A stretch of 64,000 nucleotides of DNA from Desulfocarbo indianensis. Its GTDB lineage: Bacteria > Desulfobacterota > Desulfarculia > Desulfarculales > Desulfarculaceae. The notes below the pieces were generated by a model. It had not been told where the DNA came from. It saw nothing but the letters and a program-made list of their open reading frames with translations, and searched no databases. Both the position numbers and the translations under genes were made by a program. The stretch spans positions 285,503 to 349,502 of the forward strand of contig LBMP01000006.1 in assembly GCA_001184205.1 (NCBI GenBank), read 5' to 3'. This document shows positions 26,251-35,033 of the stretch, one piece after another. Position 1 is the stretch's first letter; every line of letters begins with the position of its first letter.

Positions 26251-27291
26251 ATGCCAGGCGTCAATTTGATGCGTAGCTTCACCAAAGCGGCTAGTGCTTT
26301 ATTATTTATTGCTATTTTGCTATTGGTTCCGGCTTGGGCGGTCAAGGCCGCCGATGATCCCCTGCCTTCCTGGCGGGGACCGGTCAAGGCCCGGATATTG
26401 GATTATGTCCGGGAGGTAACCACGCCCGGCCGCCAGGATTTCATCCCGGTCCAGGAACGCATCGCCTCCTTTGACTTGGACGGCACCTTGATGGCCGAAA
26501 GGCCTCTGCCTTTTGTGATGGAGGTGTCAACGGTATGGCTGGGCAGGAATTGCCCGGCCTTCGCGGCCAAAGGCCCTAAGCAGGCGCTGTTGTGCCGGGC
26601 GGCGGCCCAAGGCGACGTCAAGACCTTGCGGGATAACATAGAAGACGTGCTAAGCCTGCCTTTCCTGGGCATGGAACTGGACGATTACCGGGCCCTGGCC
26701 CTGGAGGTTTTCGAGACTTTTCGTCATCCCCAGAAAAAGCTGCTGCTCAAGGAGATGATCTATCAGCCCCAGCTCGAACTCATGGAGTTGCTGCGTAAAA
26801 AGGGATTCGCCGTATGGCTGTGCTCCGGCTCGTCCATCAGCGCCATGCAGGCCATCAGCGCCAAGTATTTCAATATCCCGCCGGAGCGCTGCATCGGCAC
26901 CCGCTATGGGGCGGAAGCCAGGGAAGAGGGCGGCAGGCTGGTTTTCAAGCGCGGGGCGCTGATGCCCGGCCTGCTGAACCTGAGCCAGGTGAAGGCCGAG
27001 AATTTAAAGCTGGCCACCATGACCGGTCCGGTGTTGGCTTTTGGCAATTCCAGCGGCGACGCCTGGATGCTTAAATACGCCGCCGGTTCCCAGCGCCGGG
27101 GCCTGGCCCTGGTGCTGAACCACGACGACCCCCGCGAGTTTGTCTACGCCAAGCCCCAGTTGCTGGAATTGGCCAGGCAGCGCGGCTGGTCGGTGGTGAG
27201 CATGAAACAGGCCTGGAGCAGGGTTTTCAGCGGCAACGGAAGCGCCCAATTGCCCGCCTCGGCGGGGACCCAGGCGGGATCTGCGCGCTAA
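26251..27291 (+). CDS. exported HAD-superfamily phosphatase
   Basis: A 346-residue protein with a signal peptide (hydrophobic core about residues 14-27, AAD after it). The HAD nucleophile motif is FDLDGTLMAE near residue 74, a Ser motif lies in WLCSGSS, and the acidic motif is FGNSSGDAWML. It resembles secreted phosphoserine-phosphatase-like HADs; the substrate is unknown. The ATG has GAGG seven bases upstream; a second ATG at 26269 is possible. Its stop overlaps the convergent diguanylate cyclase gene by four bases. Confidence 0.82.
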   Translation: MPGVNLMRSFTKAASALLFIAILLLVPAWAVKAADDPLPSWRGPVKARILDYVREVTTPGRQDFIPVQERIASFDLDGTLMAERPLPFVMEVSTVWLGRNCPAFAAKGPKQALLCRAAAQGDVKTLRDNIEDVLSLPFLGMELDDYRALALEVFETFRHPQKKLLLKEMIYQPQLELMELLRKKGFAVWLCSGSSISAMQAISAKYFNIPPERCIGTRYGAEAREEGGRLVFKRGALMPGLLNLSQVKAENLKLATMTGPVLAFGNSSGDAWMLKYAAGSQRRGLALVLNHDDPREFVYAKPQLLELARQRGWSVVSMKQAWSRVFSGNGSAQLPASAGTQAGSAR

Positions 27292-28289
27292 TCAGCTATA
27301 ATTACTTGATTTTTGCCTTGGCGCTTGGCCTTAAAAAGGGCTTGGTCCGCCCGTTCCAGGAGTTCTTCCAGGCTTTCGCCAGGCTGGAACCCGGCCACGC
27401 CAAGGCTCACCGTGATCCGTTCCTGGCCCCCGTTCAGGTGCAGGGGCTCCTGCGCCACCTTGCGGCGCAGGCGCTGGCCCACCTGCCAGGCTCGTATGAC
27501 ATCGCATTCGCCCAGCATTATGGCGAACTCCTCGCCGCCCATGCGCCCCATCAGGTCCAGGTCGCGCAGTTCGGAACGGCACACGCGGCTGAAGGTTTTC
27601 AAGACCGCGTCGCCGCCGGCGTGGCCGTGTTTTTCATTGAAGAGCTTGAAGTCGTCCAAGTCCATCATGAGCAGGCTGAGCGGCCGTCCGTAGCGCCGGG
27701 CCCGCTCCAACTCCTTGGTGCCCTGTTCGAGAAAATGACGCCGGTTCATGAGGCCGGTCAGGCCGTCGGTGGTGGCCAGATGCCGGAGTTGCTCTTCAAG
27801 CCTTTTGCGCTCGGTTATGTCATCGGCGGTGCCCACCATGGAGATAATCTGGTTTTGCTTGCAGAGCGGCACCACCGCCAGGGAAAGCATGCGCTGAACT
27901 CCATCCTTGCGGATTATCTTCAATTCCAGGTTTTCAAAGCGCGAGCCTTGGCCAGCGGCCCGTTTGAAATAGGAACTCACCAGAGGGCGGTCGCCGGGCT
28001 CCAGAAGCTTGGTGAAGGGTTTGCCCAGAAGCTCCTCCTTGGCGTAGCCGGAGATCTCCTGGCCGCGCCGGTTTATGCGCATAAAGCGGCCCGCCAAATC
28101 CAGGGTGTATATGGCGTTGGAGGTACAGTCCATGACTTTCTCAACAAATTCATGGGCTTCCCTGAGGTTTTCCTGGGAAAGGTGGCAAAGGCTCTCCGAG
28201 TTTTTCAACTCGGCCACCCGCAGGCGGAGGCGGGTCAGTTCTTCCTGAAGCCTCGTGGGGATGGATTTGGAATCGGGGCTCGGGGGCAT
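27288..28289 (-). CDS. PAS-GGDEF diguanylate cyclase
   Basis: A 333-residue soluble protein: a short coiled segment (1-40), a PAS domain (about 45-165, with a DDITERKRLEEQL linker) and a GGDEF domain (about 175-333). The active site is GGEEF, and an RxxD inhibitory site (RDLD) lies five residues before it, so c-di-GMP synthesis with product inhibition is expected. c-di-GMP commonly controls attachment and pilus functions, but no direct link to the Tad locus is shown here. Confidence 0.92.
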   Translation of the reverse strand: MPPSPDSKSIPTRLQEELTRLRLRVAELKNSESLCHLSQENLREAHEFVEKVMDCTSNAIYTLDLAGRFMRINRRGQEISGYAKEELLGKPFTKLLEPGDRPLVSSYFKRAAGQGSRFENLELKIIRKDGVQRMLSLAVVPLCKQNQIISMVGTADDITERKRLEEQLRHLATTDGLTGLMNRRHFLEQGTKELERARRYGRPLSLLMMDLDDFKLFNEKHGHAGGDAVLKTFSRVCRSELRDLDLMGRMGGEEFAIMLGECDVIRAWQVGQRLRRKVAQEPLHLNGGQERITVSLGVAGFQPGESLEELLERADQALFKAKRQGKNQVIIAD

Positions 28290-28377
28290 GGGAGGACGTC
28301 GCTCCAGGTTCGGTTCAATCTGTCGCCATTGGTTCTTTTTAGATAAACACTATCAGAAAGGTTGCTGATAAGCCAAC

Positions 28378-28410
28378 AAAAAGCGGGCCGGCGCCTCAAC
28401 GCCGGCCCGC
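28378..28410 (-). terminator. intrinsic terminator of the double-cubane-like gene
   Basis: On the minus strand an 11-bp perfect stem (28410-28400 with 28393-28383) and a six-base loop are followed by a run of five T (28382-28378). It lies 21 bp after the stop codon at 28432. Confidence 0.88.
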
Positions 28411-28431
28411 CCTTGCAAGCTGTCGGTCCGA

Positions 28432-29709
28432 TCAGCTAAGCATCTCCAGGAAAGCCTCCACCCTGGTTTGCAGCTGGCCGGCGTCCTCGGCCGAATAGTC
28501 GGTTTCCAGGCGCAAGGTGGGCAGGCCCTTTGCTTTGAGCCGGTTCTCCACGGGGATCGCCTCCATTTGGTAAGGCTGGCAGAACTGGAGGCAATAGTGA
28601 ATCACGCCTTGTGCGTTGTAATCGCGGAACATTTCTTCCACGTGCGCCGGACGGTCGGGGTTGGGCGTGAAAATAGCGCAGTCTATCTTGTAGTAGCGCT
28701 CCACTATGGCGGCCATGAGTTGTTCCACGCTGGCGCCGGAGTCATCCACCAGGTTGCGCACCCCGCGCTCGCCCACGCAGGATTCCTCGCCCACGATCAC
28801 TGCGCCGGCGCTTTCAATGATCCAGGGCACCTTCCAGTTGGGCACCGCCATGGGGCAGCCGGACATCAGCACCCGGGGCGCGCCCTTGGGACGCGCGCCC
28901 TGGCCGGCTTTCACTTTCTCCTCCAACTCGTCGCACAGGGCGTTGACCGCGTTGGTGAAGCGCACCGGGTCGTCATAAAATGAAACCTGGGTGATCAGAA
29001 GCGCGTCCAGGCCGCTTATGGGGGCGGGGTCGTGCTTTCTCAACTCGTAGAGCCGCTTGAGGGCCTTGCGTTTGGCGTTGACCAGATCAATGCCTTTTTT
29101 AAGGCGCTCGGCGTCGATGACCACGCCGGACAGCTCCTCCATGGCTTTTTTGAAACGCTCGTATTCCGAGGCCAGGAGTTCTTTGCCCTGCTCTGATTTG
29201 ACCTGGGGCAGGTCCATCACATACAGGCTGGGGACCAGGGTGTCCAGGGTCTCGTAGGCTTTTTTCTTGCCGTCGCAGGTGTTCTCCCCCACGATGAGGT
29301 CGGCCGATTCCAGGTAGGGACAGACCTTGCCCAATTTGAAGCCGAAAGCGCTTTTGATCAGGGCGCAGGTGTTGCGCGGCAGCACTTTTTCCACTTCTTC
29401 CATGGCGAAATCCGCCCCGGAGCAGAGTCCCACCAGAACGCCGTCGGCGGCCAGCACGATCTCCTCCGGTACGAACACGCAGAAGGAGCCAATGATTTTA
29501 CGGCCGGCCTGCTTGGCGTCCTGCAATTCCTTGATGCGCAGGCCGTGCACCTGGCTCACCACGAAATTGAAGTATTCCATACCCTTGGGGCGGTCTTCCT
29601 GGGCGAGGAATATCTGCTTGTAACCCGCGCCCAGGACAGCCAAAAGCTGATCATGCGCCGCCAAATCCAGGCCCAGATCTTGCCACATGGCCCGGTAGTC
29701 TTCGCTCAT
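28432..29709 (-). CDS. 2-hydroxyacyl-CoA dehydratase/benzoyl-CoA reductase subunit-like (double-cubane-type) Fe-S protein
   Basis: A 425-residue member of the HgdB/BcrB/YjiM superfamily. Cys residues are placed as in these proteins: GSFCVF, GLCSGAD, ENTCDGKKKAYE, MSGCPM, GEESCVGERG and YCLQFCQ. The ENTCDGKKK and ESCVGERG segments are characteristic. The family includes dehydratase subunits and double-cubane [8Fe-9S] proteins, all normally energised by an ATP-dependent activator. No activator or partner subunit gene adjoins. The ATG at 29709 is chosen for its AGGAGG at seven bases; an ATG six bases earlier is too close to it. A single-protein double-cubane reductase of unknown substrate is the best guess. 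Confidence 0.8.
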   Translation of the reverse strand: MSEDYRAMWQDLGLDLAAHDQLLAVLGAGYKQIFLAQEDRPKGMEYFNFVVSQVHGLRIKELQDAKQAGRKIIGSFCVFVPEEIVLAADGVLVGLCSGADFAMEEVEKVLPRNTCALIKSAFGFKLGKVCPYLESADLIVGENTCDGKKKAYETLDTLVPSLYVMDLPQVKSEQGKELLASEYERFKKAMEELSGVVIDAERLKKGIDLVNAKRKALKRLYELRKHDPAPISGLDALLITQVSFYDDPVRFTNAVNALCDELEEKVKAGQGARPKGAPRVLMSGCPMAVPNWKVPWIIESAGAVIVGEESCVGERGVRNLVDDSGASVEQLMAAIVERYYKIDCAIFTPNPDRPAHVEEMFRDYNAQGVIHYCLQFCQPYQMEAIPVENRLKAKGLPTLRLETDYSAEDAGQLQTRVEAFLEMLS

Positions 29710-30257
29710 CGCCATGCCTCCTAGTTTTATTAAGGGTGTTGCGAACCAAGGGTATATTAAGAGTGGCAATAGTAAAAATAGGAAATAACAATAGGTTATG
29801 CTCCAAGCCATAGCCGAACCCGCTACTTGTCGGCCGCGCAGAGCTTGGCGGCTGGCTTGCCGCGCTTTTATGCTTGCAAAAGCAGTTGGTTGGCACATAA
29901 AGCCCTGCCGAGGCCCAGTCAGGCCCTTTGTTTCAGGCGATTGACCCCGCGCCTTGCCATGTATTAACATGTTGCCGGTAAGTCGGGGTTGCGCGCTTCA
30001 ATGGCTGGCTCATGCCGCCATTGGCGGTGGATAACCTTGGCTTATTTCCGTGCGGTGGCATCCGGTTCCGCCGCACGGATCGCCTGCCCCGGCGGGCGAC
30101 CCCAGCCTCGTTCCTTCCACGGGCTCATGCCCCCAGCCCCGATTCATCAGGCCATTGCAGAAAGCCCTCGGGTTCAGCCCGGGCGACTCCCGCTCTTGGC
30201 GGCGGTGCGGGTGATGGCAATGGTTGGCATGGCTCATCTACAAAAAGGAGGCGCCCA
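29710..30257. other. 548-bp divergent intergenic region
   Basis: Holds the promoters of the minus-strand double-cubane-like gene and the plus-strand Tat flavoprotein gene. The part near 29730-29800 is AT-rich. I saw no supported small gene and no convincing promoter pair. The plus-strand frame is open from 30012, but only the part after 30258 looks like protein. Confidence 0.35.
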
Positions 30258-31976
30258 GTGGAAACCAAAAAATCCAAGTTCAGCAGACGAGGCTTTCTGA
30301 TCGGAGCGGGCATCCTGGGCGCGGGGGCGGGAGCCCTTGGCATCACCAGCGCCACCAGGAAAAAGGGCGTCGACAACGCCGCCGGTTCCAGCAGCGACGC
30401 GGACTTCGTCATCATCGGGGCGGGGCACAACTCTCTGGCCTGCGCCATGCAGCTCACGCGGGCGGGCTACAAGGTCCTGATCCTGGAGGGCTCGCAGCGG
30501 ATCGGCGGCGCGGCCAAGACCCTGGAGCTGACCTTGCCGGGCTTCAAGCATGACGTCTACGCCACCAACATCGGCATGTTTTTGGGGGCTCTCACCTTTG
30601 CCGAATTCAAGGACGATCTTTTCAAGCACGGCTTCAAGCCGGTGGTGAGCGAGCAGCCCATGGCCAGCGTCTTTCCCGACGGCACCGGCATGGGAATCTA
30701 CAAGGACGCCGCCAAGACCCAGGCCAGCCTGGAAAAGGCCTCCCCGGCCGACGCCGCCGCCTGGGGCGAGCTGCTTAAATATTTTCAGCAAACCGCTCCC
30801 CATTTCCTGCCCATGCTCCAGGTGCCCATGCCTTCCTTCGCCGCCCTGCGCAAGGCCTACGGCCTGGTCAGCGCCCTGGGCGTGAAGGGCGCCTACCAAT
30901 TCGTCCGCCTGCTGTTGCAGTCGCCCCGTCAATACGTGGATTATTGGTTCGAGAACCCCAAGACCAAGGCCCTGTTCATTCCCTGGGCCATGCACCTGGA
31001 TTTCGGGCCGGACGTTTCCGGCGGGGCCATGTTCCCCTTTGTGGAGCCGCCCATCTATCACAGCTTTGGCATGCCCATTTCCCAGGGCGGCGTGGGCAAC
31101 CTGATCGAGGCCATGGCGGCTGTCGTCAAGCAGAACGGCGGCGAAATAATCACCGGCCAGAAGGTGGCCAAGGTGCTTACCAAGAACGGCCAGGCCGTGG
31201 GGGTCCAGACCGAGGACGGCAAGAAGATATTCACCCGCAAGTCGGTGATCGCCAACGTCACCCCCACCCAGCTCGTCCGCAATCTTTTGGACGACGGCTC
31301 CCTGCCCTCGGACTATGCCGTCAGATGCCGGAAATACCGTTTCGGGCCCGGCACCATGATGATTCACCTGGCCCTGGACGGTCCGGCGCCATGGGCGGCC
31401 GGGCCGGAGTTCGGCAAGTTCAACTACGTGCATATCGGCCCCTACGTGGAGGATTTGGCCCGCACCTACACCAGCGCCATGAACGGCTGTCTGCCGGCCA
31501 GCCCCCTGCTCATCGTGGGCCAGCAATCGGTGACCGATCCCACCCGGGCCCCCCAGGGCAAGCAGACGCTGTGGGTGCAGGTGCGGCTGTTGCCGGCGAA
31601 ACCAATGGGCGACGAGCTGAGCGGCAACGGGGCCATCGCTCCGGCGGCCTGGCCGCAAATCAAGGAGGCCTATGCCGACCGGGCGTTGAAAAAGCTGGAG
31701 CAATACGCGCCGGGCATCTCGCAAAAAATCTTGAAGAGGGTGGTGCTTTCCCCGGCGGATTTGCAAGGGGAGAACCCCAATCTGGTGGGCGGCGACAGCC
31801 TGGCCGGCAGCCACCATTTGGACCAATTCTACATGTTCCGCCCCCTGCCCAATTGGTCGCGCTATGAAACGCCGGTCAAGGGCCTGTATATGGTGGGGGC
31901 CTCCACCTGGCCGGGGGCCGGCCTGCACGGCACCTCGGGCCACCTGCTGGGCAAGGAATTGCTGGAGATATACTGA
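30258..31976 (+). CDS. Tat-exported phytoene-desaturase-like FAD oxidoreductase
   Basis: A 572-residue flavoprotein that begins with a twin-arginine signal, FSRRGFLIGAG, followed by a Gly/Ala-rich hydrophobic stretch, so export through Tat is expected. The FAD site is VIIGAGHNSLACAMQLTRAG, and a C-terminal GLYMVGASTWPGAGLHGTSG matches the FAD-end motif of phytoene-dehydrogenase-like amine oxidase-fold proteins. The substrate is unknown. The GTG at 30258 is chosen because AAGGAGG lies six bases upstream and the signal starts there. A terminator follows. Confidence 0.85.
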   Translation: METKKSKFSRRGFLIGAGILGAGAGALGITSATRKKGVDNAAGSSSDADFVIIGAGHNSLACAMQLTRAGYKVLILEGSQRIGGAAKTLELTLPGFKHDVYATNIGMFLGALTFAEFKDDLFKHGFKPVVSEQPMASVFPDGTGMGIYKDAAKTQASLEKASPADAAAWGELLKYFQQTAPHFLPMLQVPMPSFAALRKAYGLVSALGVKGAYQFVRLLLQSPRQYVDYWFENPKTKALFIPWAMHLDFGPDVSGGAMFPFVEPPIYHSFGMPISQGGVGNLIEAMAAVVKQNGGEIITGQKVAKVLTKNGQAVGVQTEDGKKIFTRKSVIANVTPTQLVRNLLDDGSLPSDYAVRCRKYRFGPGTMMIHLALDGPAPWAAGPEFGKFNYVHIGPYVEDLARTYTSAMNGCLPASPLLIVGQQSVTDPTRAPQGKQTLWVQVRLLPAKPMGDELSGNGAIAPAAWPQIKEAYADRALKKLEQYAPGISQKILKRVVLSPADLQGENPNLVGGDSLAGSHHLDQFYMFRPLPNWSRYETPVKGLYMVGASTWPGAGLHGTSGHLLGKELLEIY

Positions 31977-31998
31977 TAAACGGCCGCTCGTCTGCTGG

Positions 31999-32032
31999 GC
32001 CCAGGGCTTTAAAACGCCCTGGGCTTTGTTTT
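31999..32032 (+). terminator. intrinsic terminator of the Tat flavoprotein gene
   Basis: GCCCAGGGC (31999-32007) and GCCCTGGGC (32016-32024) form a perfect 9-bp stem, followed by TTTGTTTT. Confidence 0.9.
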
Positions 32033-32151
32033 GGCCGGGCCGGCCCGGGCCCCAGGCAAAGGCCATTGTGACAAGGGGCTGATCCGGATATGCTAAGCCA
32101 TAGTTATGGAATCCCGGCCTGCAACCTTTTCCCGTCAGTCAGGGTGAAATC

Positions 32152-33366
32152 ATGTCTTATGCAAACGCGCGCCCCCTGAGAGCCCTGATCGCCGGAGCCT
32201 TTTTGCTGGCGATCGCCTTGGCCCTGACCGCCTGCGGCCCGGAGCCCCGGCCCCAAGTGGCCGCCAAGGACGCCCTGCAAAAGGTGCCGGAGCATCAATG
32301 GCCCTTGCTCTACGACGACCTGGACGCCCAGAGCTTTTACGACGCCTGCCAGCAATCCCTGGCCTACTTGCGGCGGGTGCCGCCGGACAGGACCTTCTTC
32401 TTCGGGGATTACGGGGTGACCGCCTCGGAGATGGCGGCGGGCATAGTAAAACTGCAAGACATCCTGCTGCGCTATCCCGACGCGGCGGCGCGCACCGAGG
32501 CGCTGAAAAAGGAGTTCATCCTCTTCGCTTCGGTGGGAAGCGACGGCCAGGGCAGGGTCTTGTTCACGGGCTACTACGAGCCCATCTTGAAGGCCAGGCG
32601 CGATCTAGGGGGGAGCTTTGACAATCCCCTGTATGCCCTGCCCGACGATTTGGTGTGGATCGACCTCAGCCGTTTCGGCGCGGAGCTGCCCAAGAAACGT
32701 TTGGTGGGCCAGGTGCGTTCGCATCAAGTCACGCCCTATCCCGACCGCGAAGCCATCGATTTCCAAGGAGCCATCAAGGATTCGGCCAAGGTTTTGGCCT
32801 ATGTGGAAGATCCGGTGGACGCCTTTTTTCTGCACATCCAGGGTTCCGGCCAGGTGGTGTTTCCCGACGGCGGCCGCCTGCGGCTGGGCTACGCGGCCAC
32901 CAACGGCCATCCCTATCGCTCCATTGGCAAGCTTCTTTTGAAAGACGGCCTCATGGAGCCGGACAGCATGTCAATGCAGGCCATTAAGAACTTTTTGGCC
33001 CAGAATCCCGAACAACTGCGCCGGGTTTTGAGTCACAATCCCAGCTATGTTTTCTTCCGCCCCCTGGAGGCCGTGGGAGGACCTTTGGGCTGCTATGAGG
33101 TTCCGCTTACCGCTGGCCGCAGCATCGCCACCGACCGCCGCATGTTCCCCGGCCTGGCGGTCTGTTTCATCCAGGGACAGACTCCCGCGCCAAACGGGGG
33201 AGTGGCTCCCTTCATGCGCCTGGCGCTCAACCAGGACACCGGCGGGGCCATTCGCGGGCCCGGCCGGCTGGACCTTTTCTACGGCTCCGGCGACCTGGCC
33301 GGAGATCTGGCCGGCCGCATGAAGTACGAGGGAAGGCTTTTCTTCCTGGCTCCGCGCCGGCCTTGA
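32152..33366 (+). CDS. mltA: membrane-bound lytic murein transglycosylase A
   Basis: Outer-membrane lipoprotein that cleaves peptidoglycan to 1,6-anhydromuropeptides. A signal peptide ends in the lipobox LTAC (Cys near residue 25). The MltA domain and the C-terminal 3D domain are present; DTGGAIRGPGRLDLFYG contains the presumed catalytic Asp in LDLF. The 404 residues fit the family. The start has AGGGTGA upstream. The macro-domain gene follows after 15 bp. The last 396 bases lie opposite the open frame that extends from tadD. Confidence 0.93.
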   Translation: MSYANARPLRALIAGAFLLAIALALTACGPEPRPQVAAKDALQKVPEHQWPLLYDDLDAQSFYDACQQSLAYLRRVPPDRTFFFGDYGVTASEMAAGIVKLQDILLRYPDAAARTEALKKEFILFASVGSDGQGRVLFTGYYEPILKARRDLGGSFDNPLYALPDDLVWIDLSRFGAELPKKRLVGQVRSHQVTPYPDREAIDFQGAIKDSAKVLAYVEDPVDAFFLHIQGSGQVVFPDGGRLRLGYAATNGHPYRSIGKLLLKDGLMEPDSMSMQAIKNFLAQNPEQLRRVLSHNPSYVFFRPLEAVGGPLGCYEVPLTAGRSIATDRRMFPGLAVCFIQGQTPAPNGGVAPFMRLALNQDTGGAIRGPGRLDLFYGSGDLAGDLAGRMKYEGRLFFLAPRRP

Positions 33367-35019
33367 GAAGGAGGCGAAAGCATGCCGGAGCTTCTTGTCA
33401 GCTATACCAGGCTCAGCCTGACCCAGGGCGACATCACCACCGTGGCGCTGGACGCCATCGTCAACGCGGCCAACAGCCGCCTGGCCGGCGGCGGGGGGGT
33501 GGACGGCGCCATCCACCGCGCCGGCGGGCCGGAAATCATGGCCGAGTGCCGCCAGTTGGGAGGCTGCCCCACGGGACAGGCGGTGATCACCACCGCCGGC
33601 CGCCTGCCGGCCAAAAACGTCATTCATACCGTGGGCCCCATCTACCGGGGCCGTCCGGAGGACGCCCGGCTCCTGGCCGCGGCCTACCGGAGTTCCCTGG
33701 AGCTGGCCTCCCGCCACGGCCTGCGCGGGGTGGCTTTCCCCAGCCTGTCCACCGGAGCCTACGGCTATCCCCTGGCCCTGGCCGCCGGCGTGGCCCTGGC
33801 CGCTGTAAAGGAAGGCATTCTGGCCCACGCCGGAGCTTTTGACGAGGTGCGTTTCGTTTTGTTTGGGGCCGACGCCCTGGAGGCCTACCGCCGGGCCCTG
33901 GACGGGCTGGCCTGAGGCGGCTCCCGGCTGGGGGGTCTCGTTGGGGGCTTGCCGCGGGCGGCCGGGCAGGGGTTCGCTCTCCCCCGGGGCCTCGCCGTTT
34001 ATGGGCAGGATCATGTCGCTGATGTCCAGCGCCTGGGGGGCGCGCACTTCCGGGGACGAGCGCCGCAGCTGCTCCAAATGCCGGTTGGCCTTGGGATAGT
34101 AGCGCGGCATGGAGTCGATGGCCGCGCGGAACTGGCTGGCCGCCTGTTGGGTTCGGCCCTGCCAGGCCAACAGCACTCCCAGATTGTTGTGGGCCCGGCT
34201 CTGGTCGGTGGCCGCCTCGAAATGCTCCTGGGCCTCGCGCAGCCTTCCCTGCTTCATGAGGACCACGCCCAGATTGTTGTGGGCCAGCTTGAATTCAGGA
34301 TTCAGGCGCAGCGCCCTGGAGAACGCCTCCGCGGCCTTTGAGAGGTCGCCGGCCAGGAAATAAGCCATGCCCAGGTTGTTGTACAGGGAGGGCGCCCCAG
34401 GCTCCAAGGCCACGGCGCGCTGAAAGCTGGCCACGGCCTTTTGGGGCTGGCGGCCGTTGTTATAGAGGATGCCCAAAGCGCTGTGGGCCCGCCACAGGTT
34501 GGCGTCTTTTTGCACGGCCTGCGAGAGGGCTTCCCGGGCCTCCCGCTCCCGGCCTTGGGCCAGATAGGCCAGGCCCAGACCTTGTTGGGGCGTCGCGTCC
34601 TGGGGGTTCTTCCGGGCCAGTTCCCGGAACAAGGCCTCGGCCTGTATGAACTGCCTGTCCCGCAGGCTGGCCTCGGCCATTTTGGTCTTGAGGCGGTATT
34701 GGTTCTTTTCTGGGGCCAGGGCCAGGGCGCGGCTGTATTGGGCCAGGCAGGCCAGCCACTCGCCGGCCATGGCCAGGCGGTCGCCGTGGGCCTCCAGATC
34801 TTGGGGGTCGGGCGCCTCCAGGTTTTTCTTTTCTTCCTCTTCCCTGGCGGCCTGCTGCTTGGCGAGTAGCTCCTGGGCCTCGTTTTTGTTCAGCCCGCGC
34901 ATCTGGCTCACGCCCGCCGGGGCGTTTCCCGAAGCGCAGCCCGAGGCCACTAACAGGCCCAGGGCCAACAGGCAGCAGGGCAGGATCAGGCGTGGAAGGG
35001 AGGGACGCTTCGGGGACAT
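32971..35019 (-). CDS. tadD: Tad pilus assembly TPR lipoprotein TadD, with an unusually extended reading frame
   Basis: TadD is the TPR lipoprotein of Tad pilus machines. From ATG 35019 (AGGAG six bases upstream, 15 bp after tadC) the protein has a signal peptide with lipobox ASGC (Cys28), a Lys/Glu-rich segment and about six TPR units (roughly residues 55-320, for example SLYNNLGMAYFLAGDLSKAA). Recognisable sequence ends near 33950. No in-frame stop occurs until 32971, so the frame continues antisense through the whole macro-domain gene and into mltA. The extension is low-complexity and looks like a shadow frame, so the true 3' end (about 33916) or a lost stop is uncertain. Confidence 0.7.
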   Translation of the reverse strand: MSPKRPSLPRLILPCCLLALGLLVASGCASGNAPAGVSQMRGLNKNEAQELLAKQQAAREEEEKKNLEAPDPQDLEAHGDRLAMAGEWLACLAQYSRALALAPEKNQYRLKTKMAEASLRDRQFIQAEALFRELARKNPQDATPQQGLGLAYLAQGREREAREALSQAVQKDANLWRAHSALGILYNNGRQPQKAVASFQRAVALEPGAPSLYNNLGMAYFLAGDLSKAAEAFSRALRLNPEFKLAHNNLGVVLMKQGRLREAQEHFEAATDQSRAHNNLGVLLAWQGRTQQAASQFRAAIDSMPRYYPKANRHLEQLRRSSPEVRAPQALDISDMILPINGEAPGESEPLPGRPRQAPNETPQPGAASGQPVQGPAVGLQGVGPKQNETHLVKSSGVGQNAFLYSGQGHAGGQGQGIAVGSGGQAGESHPAQAVAGGQLQGTPVGRGQEPGVLRTAPVDGAHGMNDVFGRQAAGGGDHRLSRGAASQLAALGHDFRPAGAVDGAVHPPAAGQAAVGRVDDGVQRHGGDVALGQAEPGIADKKLRHAFASFSRPARSQEEKPSLVLHAAGQISGQVAGAVEKVQPAGPANGPAGVLVERQAHEGSHSPVWRGSLSLDETDRQAGEHAAVGGDAAASGKRNLIAAQRSSHGLQGAEENIAGIVTQNPAQLFGILGQKVLNGLH
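33382..33915 (+). CDS. macro-domain protein, O-acetyl-ADP-ribose deacetylase-like
   Basis: A 177-residue single macro domain of the YmdB/MacroD type, which hydrolyses O-acetyl-ADP-ribose or removes ADP-ribose from proteins. ALDAIVNAANSRLAGGGGVD carries the ligand-binding Asn-Ala-Ala-Asn loop; GPIYRG and the substrate loop SLSTGAYGYPL are also typical. The ATG is preceded by AGAAGGAGG. It is probably co-transcribed with mltA and runs opposite the extended tadD reading frame. Confidence 0.92.
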   Translation: MPELLVSYTRLSLTQGDITTVALDAIVNAANSRLAGGGGVDGAIHRAGGPEIMAECRQLGGCPTGQAVITTAGRLPAKNVIHTVGPIYRGRPEDARLLAAAYRSSLELASRHGLRGVAFPSLSTGAYGYPLALAAGVALAAVKEGILAHAGAFDEVRFVLFGADALEAYRRALDGLA

Positions 35020-35033
35020 GGTAATCTCCTGCC

